From NCBI RefSeq assembly GCF_001418345.1, contig NZ_LIPW01000003.1:62001-126000 (forward strand): 64,000 nt of DNA, read 5' to 3'. Each line of letters begins with the position of its first letter. Positions within the stretch are counted from its first letter, which is position 1. Under the pieces are notes generated by a model that saw nothing but the letters and a program-made list of their open reading frames with translations, had not been told where the DNA came from and did no database searches. The DNA comes from Pseudidiomarina woesei (lineage in GTDB: Bacteria; Pseudomonadota; Gammaproteobacteria; Enterobacterales; Alteromonadaceae). Position numbers and translations under genes: made by a program. Positions 1-8,977 of the stretch are shown here, piece after piece.

Positions 1-200
1 AAATTGCGCCGTCGCTTGCTGCGATTCACGGTATAAACTGATGTCATAGATTTAGGTCATCGATTGCGGTCATCGTTTTTTTCGACTCATTTTAGGTCAC
101 TTAACACTCGGGTTGCATTGCACCGCGTGGCAATTTCGGCGATCATAGTCATCTTTATGCACTTAATTCAACACGCTAGCATGTCTTAGGAGTAAAGCAC
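1..200. other. Upstream region of gor
   Basis: No reading frame or RNA gene is visible here. The stretch contains two copies of TTTAGGTCA (near 50-58 and 90-98) and a related GCGGTCATCG between them, which could be regulatory half-sites but have no recognised owner. A ribosome binding site (AGGAG, about 188-192) precedes the gor ATG at 201. I could not assign a convincing -35/-10 pair. Confidence 0.4.
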
Positions 201-1553
201 ATGACTCGACATTACGATTATCTGGCAATCGGCGCCGGCAGTGGCGGCATTGCATCAGCTAACCGCGCGGCCATTCGTGGCGCTAAAGCCGCTGTTATTG
301 AAGCAAAAGCGGTTGGTGGAACCTGCGTTAATGTTGGTTGCGTACCGAAAAAAGTCATGTGGTATGGCGCCCATATTGCTGAGGCAATTAAATACAGCTC
401 GGCGTACGGCTTTAACATTGAACAAAAAGGCTTTGACTGGGCAACGCTAGTGAAAAACCGCGAAGCCTATATTGAACGCATTCATGGTGGTTACAAACGC
501 GGCTTTGAAAGTAACGGCGTTGAGTACATTGAAGGCTTTGCGCGCTTTGTTGACGCCAACACCGTCGAAGTAAACGGCGAGCACATTACCGCTGACCACA
601 TTACCATTGCGGTGGGTGGCCGAGCGATGATCCCTGACGTTCCAGGTGCTGAGCACGGCATTGACTCAGACGGCTTCTTTGCGTTGAACGAACGCCCTAA
701 CAAAGCTGTTGTGGTTGGCGCGGGCTATATTGCGGTAGAAATTGCTGGGGTATTGCATGCCCTTGGTAGCGATGCACACTTACTTGTTCGTGGCGACCGC
801 CCTCTGCGCTACTTTGACCATGATATTACCGACGCGTTGCTTGAACGTCTAAAACAAGACGGCCCAGAGCTACACACCGGTTGTATTATTGATCGCGTTG
901 AAAAACAAAAAGACGGTTTGCTAAGTGTTTATTGTGAAAATGGTGAGGTTATTGAAGGTGTCGATTGTTTAGTTTGGGCTATTGGTCGTGAGCCAACAAC
1001 GGACAAAATTAACTTAGCTGCGGCGGGCGTACAAGCCGATGCGCACGGGTTTATTCGCACCGACAAATACCAAAATACCAATGTTAAAGGTATTTACGCG
1101 GTTGGCGATATTACTGGTGAGGCACAATTAACGCCGGTTGCCATCAAAGCAGGCCGTTTGCTCGCTGAACGTTTGTTCAATAAAGACCTGCCCGACGCAC
1201 ACATGGATTACAGCCTAATACCAACCATTGTATTTAGTCATCCAACCATTGGTACCGTGGGCTTAACGGAAGCTGAAGCACGTGAAGTGCACGGTGACGA
1301 CGTTAAAGTTTATAAGTCTCAATTCGCAGCTATGTACAACGCAGTCACACCACATCGCGCGCTCAGTACATTTAAGTTAGTGTGCACAGGCCCAGAAGAG
1401 CGCGTTATTGGTTTGCATGGTATTGGCGAAGGCATGGATGAGATCTTGCAAGGGTTTGCGGTCGCCATGAAAATGGGCGCAACCAAAGCTGACTTTGATG
1501 CCACAGTAGCACTGCACCCAACTAGCGCAGAAGAGTTTGTCACTCTGCGATAA
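201..1553 (+). CDS. gor: Glutathione-disulfide reductase
   Basis: This cytoplasmic FAD flavoenzyme reduces oxidised glutathione with NADPH. The FAD-binding GAGSGG motif is at residues 11-16. The redox-active disulfide is CVNVGC at residues 42-47, the same positions as in E. coli Gor. A second Rossmann motif ([13 protein letters not shown], about residues 171-183) is followed by VRGDRPLR, whose arginines fit NADPH rather than NADH preference. The C-terminal HPTSAEEF carries the catalytic His-Glu pair contributed to the partner subunit. The length of 450 aa equals the family norm. The start has AGGAG upstream. It is monocistronic: a perfect hairpin follows the stop and the next gene is convergent. 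The assignment is secure because thioredoxin, mercuric and trypanothione reductases differ at the motifs listed. Confidence 0.95.
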   Translation: MTRHYDYLAIGAGSGGIASANRAAIRGAKAAVIEAKAVGGTCVNVGCVPKKVMWYGAHIAEAIKYSSAYGFNIEQKGFDWATLVKNREAYIERIHGGYKRGFESNGVEYIEGFARFVDANTVEVNGEHITADHITIAVGGRAMIPDVPGAEHGIDSDGFFALNERPNKAVVVGAGYIAVEIAGVLHALGSDAHLLVRGDRPLRYFDHDITDALLERLKQDGPELHTGCIIDRVEKQKDGLLSVYCENGEVIEGVDCLVWAIGREPTTDKINLAAAGVQADAHGFIRTDKYQNTNVKGIYAVGDITGEAQLTPVAIKAGRLLAERLFNKDLPDAHMDYSLIPTIVFSHPTIGTVGLTEAEAREVHGDDVKVYKSQFAAMYNAVTPHRALSTFKLVCTGPEERVIGLHGIGEGMDEILQGFAVAMKMGATKADFDATVALHPTSAEEFVTLR

Positions 1554-1561
1554 CCCCATGA

Positions 1562-1588
1562 AGGCATGCGGCTTCACTCCGCATGCCT
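1562..1588. terminator. Perfect hairpin between gor and tag, terminator-like
   Basis: A 10-bp perfect inverted repeat (AGGCATGCGG / CCGCATGCCT) with a 7-nt loop lies between the convergent genes gor and tag. No T-run follows on either strand, so it is not a textbook intrinsic terminator. It may act as a 3'-end barrier for both transcripts. Confidence 0.4.
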
Positions 1589-1601
1589 ATCCCCGCGAAT
1601 T

Positions 1602-2276
1602 CTATCCCCGTACATCTATCGACATCGACAAAATACGTGATAAATGGCTATATGGCAGGCCTGTCTCGGCATGCCATTCATTAAACACCTGTTGAATCTG
1701 CTCAGCGCCACGCTTGCTGTACGGCGAGGCACCTAACAAATTATGATTGCGCATTGCCGTTAAATTATCGGGCGTAAGCAAGTATCCATCCCAGCCCACT
1801 CGACGCAGCACATGCTGAGCAGCAGTACCACCTAAACGGGCTCCATGCTTTTTCAAATAAGCCAATAACTTATGTTGTTCTGCGCTGGGCCAATTCGCTA
1901 AAAACGTACCAAAACTTCCATGTTGCTCTGTAACTTCAACAATCATGCGCGCGTTCAGCGGAACTGTGGCGATTTTTTGCGGGTTGCGAACAATACGTGT
2001 GTCGCGTGCTAACTCGTCAAGCCGCTCCGGAGGAACCTGCTGCCAGTAAATCGGTAAGAACCCGGCGAATGCTTCTTCAAAACCTTGCCATTTATTCTCA
2101 ATCACCTGCCACGCAAAACCTGCACGAAATACACAACGCGTTATTTCTGCAAGAAAGCGGTCATCGCCAATACGCCGAATAGCATCACCCTTGGCAAGTA
2201 CAGGCAACCGCTCATGCACCGCCTCGTTGCTGCCGTGCCGAGCGATTGCTTGATCATAAAAGTACTGAAACTTCAT
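1602..2276 (-). CDS. DNA-3-methyladenine glycosylase I-like protein
   Basis: This 224-aa protein resembles the Tag/COG2818 family, which excises 3-methyladenine to start base excision repair. Regions matching E. coli Tag include LAEITRCVFRAGFAW (compare LFEMICLEGQQAGLSW around the catalytic Glu/Trp) and IVRNPQKIATVPLNARMI (compare IIRHRGKIQAIIGNARAY). It is longer than Tag (187 aa). The N-terminal Cys and the C-terminal His/Cys residues that hold the zinc ion in E. coli Tag are not evident, so this is a zinc-less or divergent branch. Its ATG directly abuts the stop codon of the upstream lipoprotein gene (TAA then ATG, no gap), so the two are very likely co-transcribed and translationally coupled. 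Substrate range is inferred. Confidence 0.75.
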   Translation of the reverse strand: MKFQYFYDQAIARHGSNEAVHERLPVLAKGDAIRRIGDDRFLAEITRCVFRAGFAWQVIENKWQGFEEAFAGFLPIYWQQVPPERLDELARDTRIVRNPQKIATVPLNARMIVEVTEQHGSFGTFLANWPSAEQHKLLAYLKKHGARLGGTAAQHVLRRVGWDGYLLTPDNLTAMRNHNLLGASPYSKRGAEQIQQVFNEWHAETGLPYSHLSRILSMSIDVRG

Positions 2277-2693
2277 TTATTCTAAATAATATGCGGTTGC
2301 ATGAACAACAGGGGTACGTTGCGCTGGCACTGCACTGACAGTTTGGCCATCGTAAAGCCCGCCCGTGACACCGCCTGAGGTGGTTTGTTGATATTCAATT
2401 TTGTCGATAACCATAATATTTGCGCCCAACTTTGCTGCTTGAACGAGAGCACGCTCAATTGCATACGAGCGCTTACTTTCATCGGTTTCACGTACACCAT
2501 AGCTAAAGTTCGAGGTGATTTTTGCAATCGGCTCAGCGGCCGCAGGCGCTAGTTCAACGAGTTTTACTTGACTAGGCTCGATAGCGGAACGTGATTGACC
2601 TAGCAATTCCACACCGCTATTTGTGCTGCAGCCAGCTATGGTCAGCAGCCCAATAAATAGAGTCATTATGATTGCGGTTCTAACAACTAACAT
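2277..2693 (-). CDS. Small lipoprotein of unknown function
   Basis: The start is the ATG at 2693, preceded by a near-perfect ribosome binding site (AAAGGAGG, 5 nt spacing). A longer in-frame start at 2762 would only add a non-signal-like extension. The 138-aa product begins with a lipoprotein signal peptide ending LLTIAGC, with Cys22 as the lipidation site. The mature part is about 115 residues, with AAKLGANIMVIDKIEY near the middle and HATAYYLE at the end. That pattern (a 'lGAN-x-(V/I)' segment followed by a final strand) recalls small YbjQ/RcsF-like or DUF4156 lipoproteins, but the match is by eye only. It is immediately upstream of the Tag-like gene with zero spacing. Function unknown. Confidence 0.7.
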   Translation of the reverse strand: MLVVRTAIIMTLFIGLLTIAGCSTNSGVELLGQSRSAIEPSQVKLVELAPAAAEPIAKITSNFSYGVRETDESKRSYAIERALVQAAKLGANIMVIDKIEYQQTTSGGVTGGLYDGQTVSAVPAQRTPVVHATAYYLE

Positions 2694-2802
2694 AGTGCCT
2701 CCTTTGGGTAAAACCTCTTCGTTTGAGGCGCTAAAACCAATAAACGAAGTTGGAAAGCTCATAGTATTTCGCTTTCCAACTTCAATAACAACCTAACTTA
2801 AC

Positions 2803-2834
2803 GCGTCGAATCGGTGGTTTAACCGATTCGACGC
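2803..2834 (-). terminator. 13-bp perfect hairpin downstream of the DUF3300 gene
   Basis: GCGTCGAATCGGT and ACCGATTCGACGC form a perfect 13-bp stem with a 6-nt loop, five bases past the stop of the DUF3300 gene. On the minus strand the stem is followed by GTTAAGTTAGGTTGTT, which is T-rich but not a continuous T-run. It probably ends the DUF3300 transcript before the lipoprotein gene. Confidence 0.55.
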
Positions 2835-2839
2835 CGCGA

Positions 2840-4327
2840 CTATTGGTCACGATTATGGCCGCGCACCGGAGTAACGCTATTTTGATTCCGTGACGGCCGA
2901 GATATTACCGGAGCAGCCCGTTGTACCGGCTGGCTAACTTGAGGTTGCCGCACCTGAGGTTGCCGTACCTGGGGTTTAACGACCTGCGTGGGGCGTGGGC
3001 TAGGGCGCACCACGTTCGGTTGCCGAACAACAGGATTACGAACCGCTGGTTTACCAAAATCAGGTTTGTGAACATCTGGCTTGCGGACATCTGGCTGTCG
3101 CACCACCGGCATGCGCGCTTCTGGCTGACGTACTACCGGACGCTCAGTTCGCGGCTGCTGCATTCGTGGTTTCTCGACTCGCGGACGTTCCACGCGCGGT
3201 TGCTCAATAATGCGTTTATCAACAATGCGTTTATCCACGGGTTTTATCGCCCGCTGCGGCTGCTTTATACCTACCGTCGGCTGGCTTAATTCACGTTTCA
3301 CCGATGCAAATTTAGGCCGCGGCTTGGGGTCTTCAATGCGCATATTGCGCACCGGTGCATCACGATTAACACCGCGCGCACTTAATACCGGTTGCACCGG
3401 TTCACCTTGAACCATGTAATACTTAGGCTGACGAGGCTGTAAATCACGGTGACGATATTCCACCCCGCGACGATGGCGCGGATTGTGATTCCAACGCTTA
3501 CCGTCATGTCTCGTCATATAATAGTCACGACGCTTTTTCGGCGGTGCCGTGTAGTAATGATGATTAATCACCACATAACGTTGTGGCCAGAAAAAGTGAC
3601 TAAAGTAAAAGCGCGATGGTACGTTATAACTAATACCCCAATAAATGCCAGAGCCAATACTAACGGTTAGCGACGGCCGTGCCCAATACACCGGCGGATG
3701 ATTGTGCCACCACCAGGAACCGTACACGACGCGGGTATCATAATAAGGAACATAAACCACTTCACGGCGAACGTTCTCAATAACAATGGTGCGCTCAGCG
3801 CGCTCAACATTGACGTGCTTGTTCGACTTTAAGTTGCCGGCATCATATGCATGTTGGCGCAAGGTTTGAACCCGATCGAGAACATCCTCTTGTTGGGCCA
3901 AAAAGGCTTCGCCAATAGCTTGAGTCCATACCAAGTCATCGCTCATTTGTTTTAGTACATCCGGTGTACCCACCAACGCCTTAACGCTGTCGTCCCAAGC
4001 CTGCTCACTTGCAAGCTCTATGGCTTGTTCAGGTTGCAGGTGCGCGTGCTTCTGCGCCCACCGCTCGGCCTGAACCACTTCTAACGGATAGGTGGCAGCG
4101 ATCAGAATATGGGTTAATAGACTATCAGGATACAAAGCAACCGGCGCTAATAAGCGGTCAAGCTCAGCTTCGCTATAGTAAACTACGTTTGCCTGCGCAC
4201 TGTCTTGATAGGTTTCAGCGTAAGCAGGGGTTGCTGCGGTAGTTAGTACCACCGCTCCCGTTGCCCATGACAACGCTAAAGCCAAGGCCGACAGACCGGC
4301 GCGTTTTTTCAATTGAGTGTTATGCAT
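2840..4327 (-). CDS. DUF3300 domain protein with proline/arginine-rich repeat tail
   Basis: This is a secreted protein of 495 aa. The signal peptide runs to about residue 37 (cleavage after AYA). Residues from about 50 to 270 match the DUF3300 pattern: LLAPVALYPDSLLTHILIAATYPLEVVQA, then a Trp/Tyr-rich stretch (YVPYYDTRVVYGSWWW). From about residue 370 the sequence becomes a low-complexity basic repeat in which five-residue units of the form R-Q-P-x-V or K-P-x-V recur more than a dozen times (VRQP, VRKP, VHKP, VKPQVRQPQVRQPQ). Function is not known for the family. The basic polyproline-like tail could bind peptidoglycan, LPS or nucleic acid, which is speculation. GGAGG lies 8 nt before the ATG. 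It stands alone between two terminator-like hairpins and gdhA. Confidence 0.8.
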   Translation of the reverse strand: MHNTQLKKRAGLSALALALSWATGAVVLTTAATPAYAETYQDSAQANVVYYSEAELDRLLAPVALYPDSLLTHILIAATYPLEVVQAERWAQKHAHLQPEQAIELASEQAWDDSVKALVGTPDVLKQMSDDLVWTQAIGEAFLAQQEDVLDRVQTLRQHAYDAGNLKSNKHVNVERAERTIVIENVRREVVYVPYYDTRVVYGSWWWHNHPPVYWARPSLTVSIGSGIYWGISYNVPSRFYFSHFFWPQRYVVINHHYYTAPPKKRRDYYMTRHDGKRWNHNPRHRRGVEYRHRDLQPRQPKYYMVQGEPVQPVLSARGVNRDAPVRNMRIEDPKPRPKFASVKRELSQPTVGIKQPQRAIKPVDKRIVDKRIIEQPRVERPRVEKPRMQQPRTERPVVRQPEARMPVVRQPDVRKPDVHKPDFGKPAVRNPVVRQPNVVRPSPRPTQVVKPQVRQPQVRQPQVSQPVQRAAPVISRPSRNQNSVTPVRGHNRDQ

Positions 4328-4446
4328 GCTTCATGCCTCCAAACGGCAGATAGCTACAACTGCTATCAGTTACTAGTTTAGTCGCTTTTTTAGCCAACAT
4401 AGTTGCATGCACCACCAATATTTTTGTAAAGATTGCGTTAGCCGAA

Positions 4447-5799
4447 CTAAACTAACCCTTGTTCAAGCATGGCATCGGCCACTTTTCTAAAGCCCGCAAT
4501 ATTCGCCCCAAGCACTAGCTGCCCCGGCTTACCAAACTCTTCTGCTGTACGCGAAATATCTTTGTATATGGTCTTCATAACCTGCTGTAAACGCTCATCT
4601 ACTTGCTCAAAGGTCCAACGCTGCATACTGGCATTCTGCGCCATTTCAAGTTGACTTGTGGCAACACCTCCAGCATTTGACGCTTTGCCTGGACCGTAAG
4701 CCATTTGGCTTTCTTGCACCGTGTCAAATGCTGACTCTGTGAGCGGCATATTGGCGCCCTCAGTAATTGCAATACAGCCATTTTCGATGAGGCATTCAAT
4801 ATCAGCACGAGTTACTTCATTTTGTGTGGCGCACGGAAACGCCAAATCGACCTCGTAACGCCAAACTTGATGCCCGTCAGACGGGTAATCTTCGCGTGGC
4901 GTATAAGTTGCTGAAGAATGTGTTTCTAAATATTTTTCTAATCGCTCATTGCGCTGCTCTTTAAGCTGCTTCACTAGGTCTAAATCAATACCTTGGTCGT
5001 GATATATCGTGCCAGACGAATCACTACAGGTGACGGGCTTGGCCCCTAGCTCATAAAGTTTTTCCATGGTGTAAATGGCCACGTTACCTGAGCCTGAAAC
5101 GGCGCAACGTTTATCTTTAAGTTCGTGATCGCGGTCAGCCAGCATATAATTGGCGAAATAAACGCAGCCATAGCCAGTGGCCTCTTTACGAACAAATGAA
5201 CCACCCCACGCTAGCCCTTTACCGGTAAGCACCCCATCAAATTGATTTGCTAAACGTTTATATTGCCCGAATAAATAACCAAGCTCGCGAGTTCCAACAC
5301 CAATATCACCAGCCGGCACATCGGTAGTTGGCCCTATATGGCGAAATAATTCGCTCATAAAAGACTGGCAAAAGCGCATAATTTCGGCATTCGATTTGCC
5401 TTTAGGATTAAAATTCGCGCCCCCTTTCCCGCCCCCAATAGGAAGCCCAGTCAAGGCATTCTTAAAAATTTGCTCAAAGCCTAAAAACTTTATTATCGAC
5501 CCATTAACACTGGGGTGAAAGCGCAGCCCGCCTTTGTATGGTCCTAAAGCTGAATTAAATTCAATGCGATAGCCTTTGTTGACTTGCACTTGCCCCTCGT
5601 CATCCATCCACGGCACCCGAAACATGATCTGCCGTTCCGGTTCTACAATGCGAGCAAGAATAGCTTGTTCGCGGTAACGTGGATTTTGCTCTAGCAGCGG
5701 CTCAAGACTTTCCAAGACATCTTCCACCGCTTGATAAAACTCAGTTTGTGCAGGGCTCGTCTGTTTTAACTCTTCGATGGTGTCGTGAATATACGTCAT
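4447..5799 (-). CDS. gdhA: NADP-specific glutamate dehydrogenase
   Basis: The enzyme catalyses reductive amination of 2-oxoglutarate with ammonia and NADPH to give glutamate, as a cytoplasmic homohexamer. Its 450 aa match the E. coli GdhA type (447 aa). Visible signatures are GPYKGGLRFHPSV with the substrate lysine, PIGGGKGGANFNPKGKS with the catalytic lysine, the Rossmann motif GSGNVAIYTMEKL, and SNAGGVATSQLEMAQN near the C-terminus. AAGGAAG precedes the ATG. The gene appears monocistronic. It gives the cell a low-energy ammonium assimilation route besides GS/GOGAT. No regulatory site is recognised upstream, and the intergenic space is shared with the exeM terminator. Confidence 0.95.
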   Translation of the reverse strand: MTYIHDTIEELKQTSPAQTEFYQAVEDVLESLEPLLEQNPRYREQAILARIVEPERQIMFRVPWMDDEGQVQVNKGYRIEFNSALGPYKGGLRFHPSVNGSIIKFLGFEQIFKNALTGLPIGGGKGGANFNPKGKSNAEIMRFCQSFMSELFRHIGPTTDVPAGDIGVGTRELGYLFGQYKRLANQFDGVLTGKGLAWGGSFVRKEATGYGCVYFANYMLADRDHELKDKRCAVSGSGNVAIYTMEKLYELGAKPVTCSDSSGTIYHDQGIDLDLVKQLKEQRNERLEKYLETHSSATYTPREDYPSDGHQVWRYEVDLAFPCATQNEVTRADIECLIENGCIAITEGANMPLTESAFDTVQESQMAYGPGKASNAGGVATSQLEMAQNASMQRWTFEQVDERLQQVMKTIYKDISRTAEEFGKPGQLVLGANIAGFRKVADAMLEQGLV

Positions 5800-5857
5800 G
5801 TTGCTTCCTTTTCGGTAACGCCTACTTTCTTATACTCACGTTAGTCTTATTTAGCAC

Positions 5858-5890
5858 AAAAAAAAAGCGCTTGGCCAAGCCAAGCGCTTT
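5858..5890 (-). terminator. Intrinsic terminator of the exeM-type gene
   Basis: AAAGCGCTTGGC and GCCAAGCGCTTT form a 12-bp perfect stem with a 3-nt loop. Read on the minus strand it runs into a stretch of about nine T. It lies 20 bp after the stop of the nuclease gene, a textbook Rho-independent terminator. Confidence 0.93.
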
Positions 5891-5910
5891 ATATCAACTA
5901 TATTATTGGC

Positions 5911-8430
5911 TTATACGCGACGGCGTACTAAACCTAAGAACAAGCCACTTAATACCAACCAAAGCGGGAATGAACTGCTTGTGGTGGCATGGTCAATGTT
6001 CTCATGCTCTTCTTCTTCAGCAGGCGGCTCTTCCACGTCTGCATCACCGTCACCTTCGTCAGTAGGGTCGTTTGCTACTGTTGTAAATGCAACGATAACT
6101 GGGTCGTGGTCAGAACTACGATACTGATCAGGCGCGTAGTAAGTTTCTTCTAAACCATTTTCTTTGTATTCAAGGTTATAGTCCAAAACTTCTGGCTCGT
6201 CAGCGTTAATGTGCCAAGCTTGCGCTGCCACAACTTTCGCGGTTAGTTCTGCTGAGGCAAAGGCATGCTCCAAGCTACCTGACTCGTTTTGGTACACATA
6301 AGTATGGGTAGCCGCACCATCAGCGAACTCAGCTTTCAAGTTGGTGAAACCACCAGCAACCATTGCAGCAATTGGGTCTTCCATGCTGTACGCGTTCATG
6401 TCGCCCATGACCAAAACATCAGCAACAATACGACCAGTTGGGTTACCAGCTAACCACTCTTGCAGTTTCTCTACTGCAGCAACACGAGTAGCATTCCAGC
6501 AGCCTTGGCCGTCATCGGCATCGGCATCACCGCCGGTAGCAGAACCACAGCTTCCTTTAGAACGTAAGTGCGTTACCACAAAGGTAAACTCGTCTTCGTT
6601 CACAAGGTCTTTAAACGTTTGAGCAACCGGTGGACGGTTACCAAAGTCAAACGGTTGTGCTGTAGTAAATACCGCGGTACCTGTTTCAGCAACGCGGTCG
6701 CTACGATAAATGATAGCGTTTGTAATAGCATCGGTACCAACTAAGCCGCTACCACCAACGTTTGCGAATGCCCATTCACCAGAGCCTTCAGCATTTAGTT
6801 CTGCAACGAGTTGCGCCAACATGCTGTTTTCGCCGTTGCCGTCGTTTTCAATTTCAACCAAACCTACAACGTCAGCACCAAGGGCAACAATAGCAGCAAC
6901 AACTTTCGGAAGTTGACGCTCATATTCCATGATGTTTGTCGCGCCGCGCGAGGTTGGGAAACCACCGCCTTGGCCGTCACCATTGAACAGGTTCAATACG
7001 TTGAATACTGCAACGCGAACATCACCTTGTGCCGCTGCATCTGGCTCTGCTGTACGTGGGTTTACGTCAACAAATTGCAGGTCGACCGTTGGCAACAAGC
7101 GATATTCACTGAAGCCGTAGTGAATAATACCTTGGGCGTTGGTAATTTCAGTACCTAAACGCAAAGTATTTTCAGCGCTTAAACCACCTGGAGGGAATGG
7201 CACTACTGCTGGGCTTGCGCCACCTTGGGCGTCGTCAATTAAGAACTGACGGCTGTCTTTAAGCGCTGCGTAAGCATTCGCTGCATCGCCTGGCTCAGCA
7301 ATTTCAGTTGGGCTCATGATCCGCTCATCAGCTACCCAGAACTCACCATACTGAGCCAATGTCTCAGTACCCGTAACAACTAGTGGCGCCGCAGAGCTGA
7401 CTAACATGCCTTCAAAGCGCTCGAATTCATCGCGCGAGCTTAATGGCAACTCTAAAGCCGCAGGTGTTACAGTTGCGCCTTCAGAACACACGACAATTTC
7501 AGATACAAATGAAAGCTGAGTCGCGTTGTAGTATTCAGCCACTTCACCTTGTAGGCGAACAACTTGGCCAACAACTGGCGCAGTGCCTTCTGGCAAGTAA
7601 ACAAAAATACCTTCTGAGCTGTTTGGATCAGCATCGTTATCCGCGTCTTCTTCTTGTAAGAAGAAACCATTTAATGGGCGTGCGCCATCTTTGTATACAC
7701 CGGTAACAACGGCTTCAACAGTAACCACCTCGCCAACGAACGGACTTGCAGCACCGTTTTCAGATAGGCTATTGCCTTGTACTTGGTGAATAAATGTAGC
7801 GGGGTCACCACAAGCACCAAGCTCAGGTGATGGTTCTGGCTCTGGCTCAGGTTCTGGGTCTGGCGGCGTGCTACCGAAACCATTATGAGAACCTAAGTTG
7901 CTAATATCGTCAATTGGGTATGCGTCCCACTCAACATCTGGGAAAAACTCGTCGGTTACATCGGTATCACCAGCCGTAACGGTTGATTTGCGACGAATCG
8001 TTTGGTTCTGCATCGATACGCCGTTGCTTTCCCATGCAGTACCTGGGTCAACACCTACTTGGCCCATGGCATCAATAACGTCTGCGCCATTTTTAAATAC
8101 AATGGCATCATCACCGTTGTAATATAAGTTGCCAGTTTGGTTTGCTAAAGCCAGAATTTCTGCGTTAGCAGACGGGTGGGCAACAACATAAATGCCATTT
8201 GCGGCCAACGAGCCTGAAAGTTGAATTGTCTGGCTAGCAGAAGTGCCACCATTTGAATAAATTTCAATGGTATAAGTGCTCAAATCAACTGCGGTATCAC
8301 CCGGGTTAAAAATCTCTAATGCTTTATTATTACTTGAGCCTTCAATGTGCTCTGATAGAAACAGTTCTGCACTTGCCGTACCTGACACCAGCAGGGCCGA
8401 AAGTGCAATTGCTAGATTGTGGCGTTTCAT
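5911..8430 (-). CDS. Secreted ExeM/NucH-type endonuclease with lamin-tail domain
   Basis: This is an extracellular or surface nuclease of 839 aa. The start at 8430 gives a clean signal peptide (about 21 aa, ending GTASA); a longer frame to 8478 lacks one. A lamin-tail domain follows (ELFLSEHIEGSSNNKALEIF, about 22-150), then a Pro/Glu linker (PDPEPEPEPEPSPE), an OB-fold-like region (about 200-320), and an endonuclease/exonuclease/phosphatase domain (about 440-780). The latter shows FNVLNLFNG, GLVEIEND (metal Glu), THLRSKG, GDMNAY and SSDHDPV (catalytic His/Asp). An acidic linker leads to the C-terminal segment FPLWLVLSGLFLGLVRRRV, a hydrophobic helix plus arginines like GlyGly-CTERM tails. 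Such enzymes degrade extracellular DNA for nutrients or biofilm dispersal. Only a weak ribosome binding site is seen (AAGAGAA). Confidence 0.9.
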   Translation of the reverse strand: MKRHNLAIALSALLVSGTASAELFLSEHIEGSSNNKALEIFNPGDTAVDLSTYTIEIYSNGGTSASQTIQLSGSLAANGIYVVAHPSANAEILALANQTGNLYYNGDDAIVFKNGADVIDAMGQVGVDPGTAWESNGVSMQNQTIRRKSTVTAGDTDVTDEFFPDVEWDAYPIDDISNLGSHNGFGSTPPDPEPEPEPEPSPELGACGDPATFIHQVQGNSLSENGAASPFVGEVVTVEAVVTGVYKDGARPLNGFFLQEEDADNDADPNSSEGIFVYLPEGTAPVVGQVVRLQGEVAEYYNATQLSFVSEIVVCSEGATVTPAALELPLSSRDEFERFEGMLVSSAAPLVVTGTETLAQYGEFWVADERIMSPTEIAEPGDAANAYAALKDSRQFLIDDAQGGASPAVVPFPPGGLSAENTLRLGTEITNAQGIIHYGFSEYRLLPTVDLQFVDVNPRTAEPDAAAQGDVRVAVFNVLNLFNGDGQGGGFPTSRGATNIMEYERQLPKVVAAIVALGADVVGLVEIENDGNGENSMLAQLVAELNAEGSGEWAFANVGGSGLVGTDAITNAIIYRSDRVAETGTAVFTTAQPFDFGNRPPVAQTFKDLVNEDEFTFVVTHLRSKGSCGSATGGDADADDGQGCWNATRVAAVEKLQEWLAGNPTGRIVADVLVMGDMNAYSMEDPIAAMVAGGFTNLKAEFADGAATHTYVYQNESGSLEHAFASAELTAKVVAAQAWHINADEPEVLDYNLEYKENGLEETYYAPDQYRSSDHDPVIVAFTTVANDPTDEGDGDADVEEPPAEEEEHENIDHATTSSSFPLWLVLSGLFLGLVRRRV

Positions 8431-8534
8431 AATCCATTCTCTTATTGTTGTGTAATCCCAAGACGACGGGTTGATCACTATAACTTATTTCAGTTAACAA
8501 TTTAATGACTTTTTGTGACAGCAAGGTGACAAAA

Positions 8535-8975
8535 ATGCAGAAAAATTACACAGTAGTTTTCAAGCGCGCTTATGACAAGGTATGCGCAGAAGATGGTCAA
8601 CGCATACTTGCCGATCGAATATGGCCACGTGGTATTAAAAAGAACGATCTAAAACTTAAAGATTGGTGCAAAGACTGTTGCCCGTCGAGCCAGTTACGTA
8701 AAGATTATCATGCCCAGAAACTCGACTTTGAGAGCTTTGCTAATGCCTACTTTAAAGAGCTTGAGAGTAATCCTGACGTTTTGATTCCGCTTATGAAAGC
8801 AGCCAGAGAAGATAAGGTCACGCTTATTAGTGCAGTAAAAGCGTTTGAGTATTCACACCTTCCAGTGTTAAAACATGCGCTACTGAAGGCATTGGAACAA
8901 GAAGATAACGAAGCCGACGGCAATGCGCTGAGCTCACCAGTTTGTTTTGGAAACGACTTTAATTATTGGGGATAA
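8535..8975 (+). CDS. DUF488 family protein (YeaO-like), cysteine-rich variant
   Basis: The ATG at 8535 is chosen because AAGGTG lies 6 nt before it; a longer frame from 8505 exists without support. The 146-aa product has the DUF488/YeaO hallmarks: FKRAYD near the N-terminus, DGQRILADRIWPRGIKK, PSSQLRKDYH, and LISAVKAFEYSHLPVLKHALL. The biochemical role of DUF488 is not established. The segment DWCKDCCPSS contains three cysteines where YeaO proteins I recall have non-cysteine residues, which might allow metal or redox chemistry. The stop codon at 8973-8975 is two bases before the GTG of the next gene, so the two form an operon. Transcription starts in the 100-bp gap shared with the divergent nuclease gene. 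Confidence 0.8.
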   Translation: MQKNYTVVFKRAYDKVCAEDGQRILADRIWPRGIKKNDLKLKDWCKDCCPSSQLRKDYHAQKLDFESFANAYFKELESNPDVLIPLMKAAREDKVTLISAVKAFEYSHLPVLKHALLKALEQEDNEADGNALSSPVCFGNDFNYWG

Positions 8976-8977
8976 GT

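Noticed and set aside
2905-3410. Long plus-strand frames opposite the DUF3300 repeat tail
   Set aside because: Artefacts of the repetitive low-complexity coding sequence on the minus strand.
8505-8535. Pho-box-like sequence (CTGTCAC ... GTCATT on the minus strand) upstream of the secreted nuclease
   Set aside because: The two half-sites are 10 bp apart instead of the 11 bp of a Pho box, and one half matches poorly.
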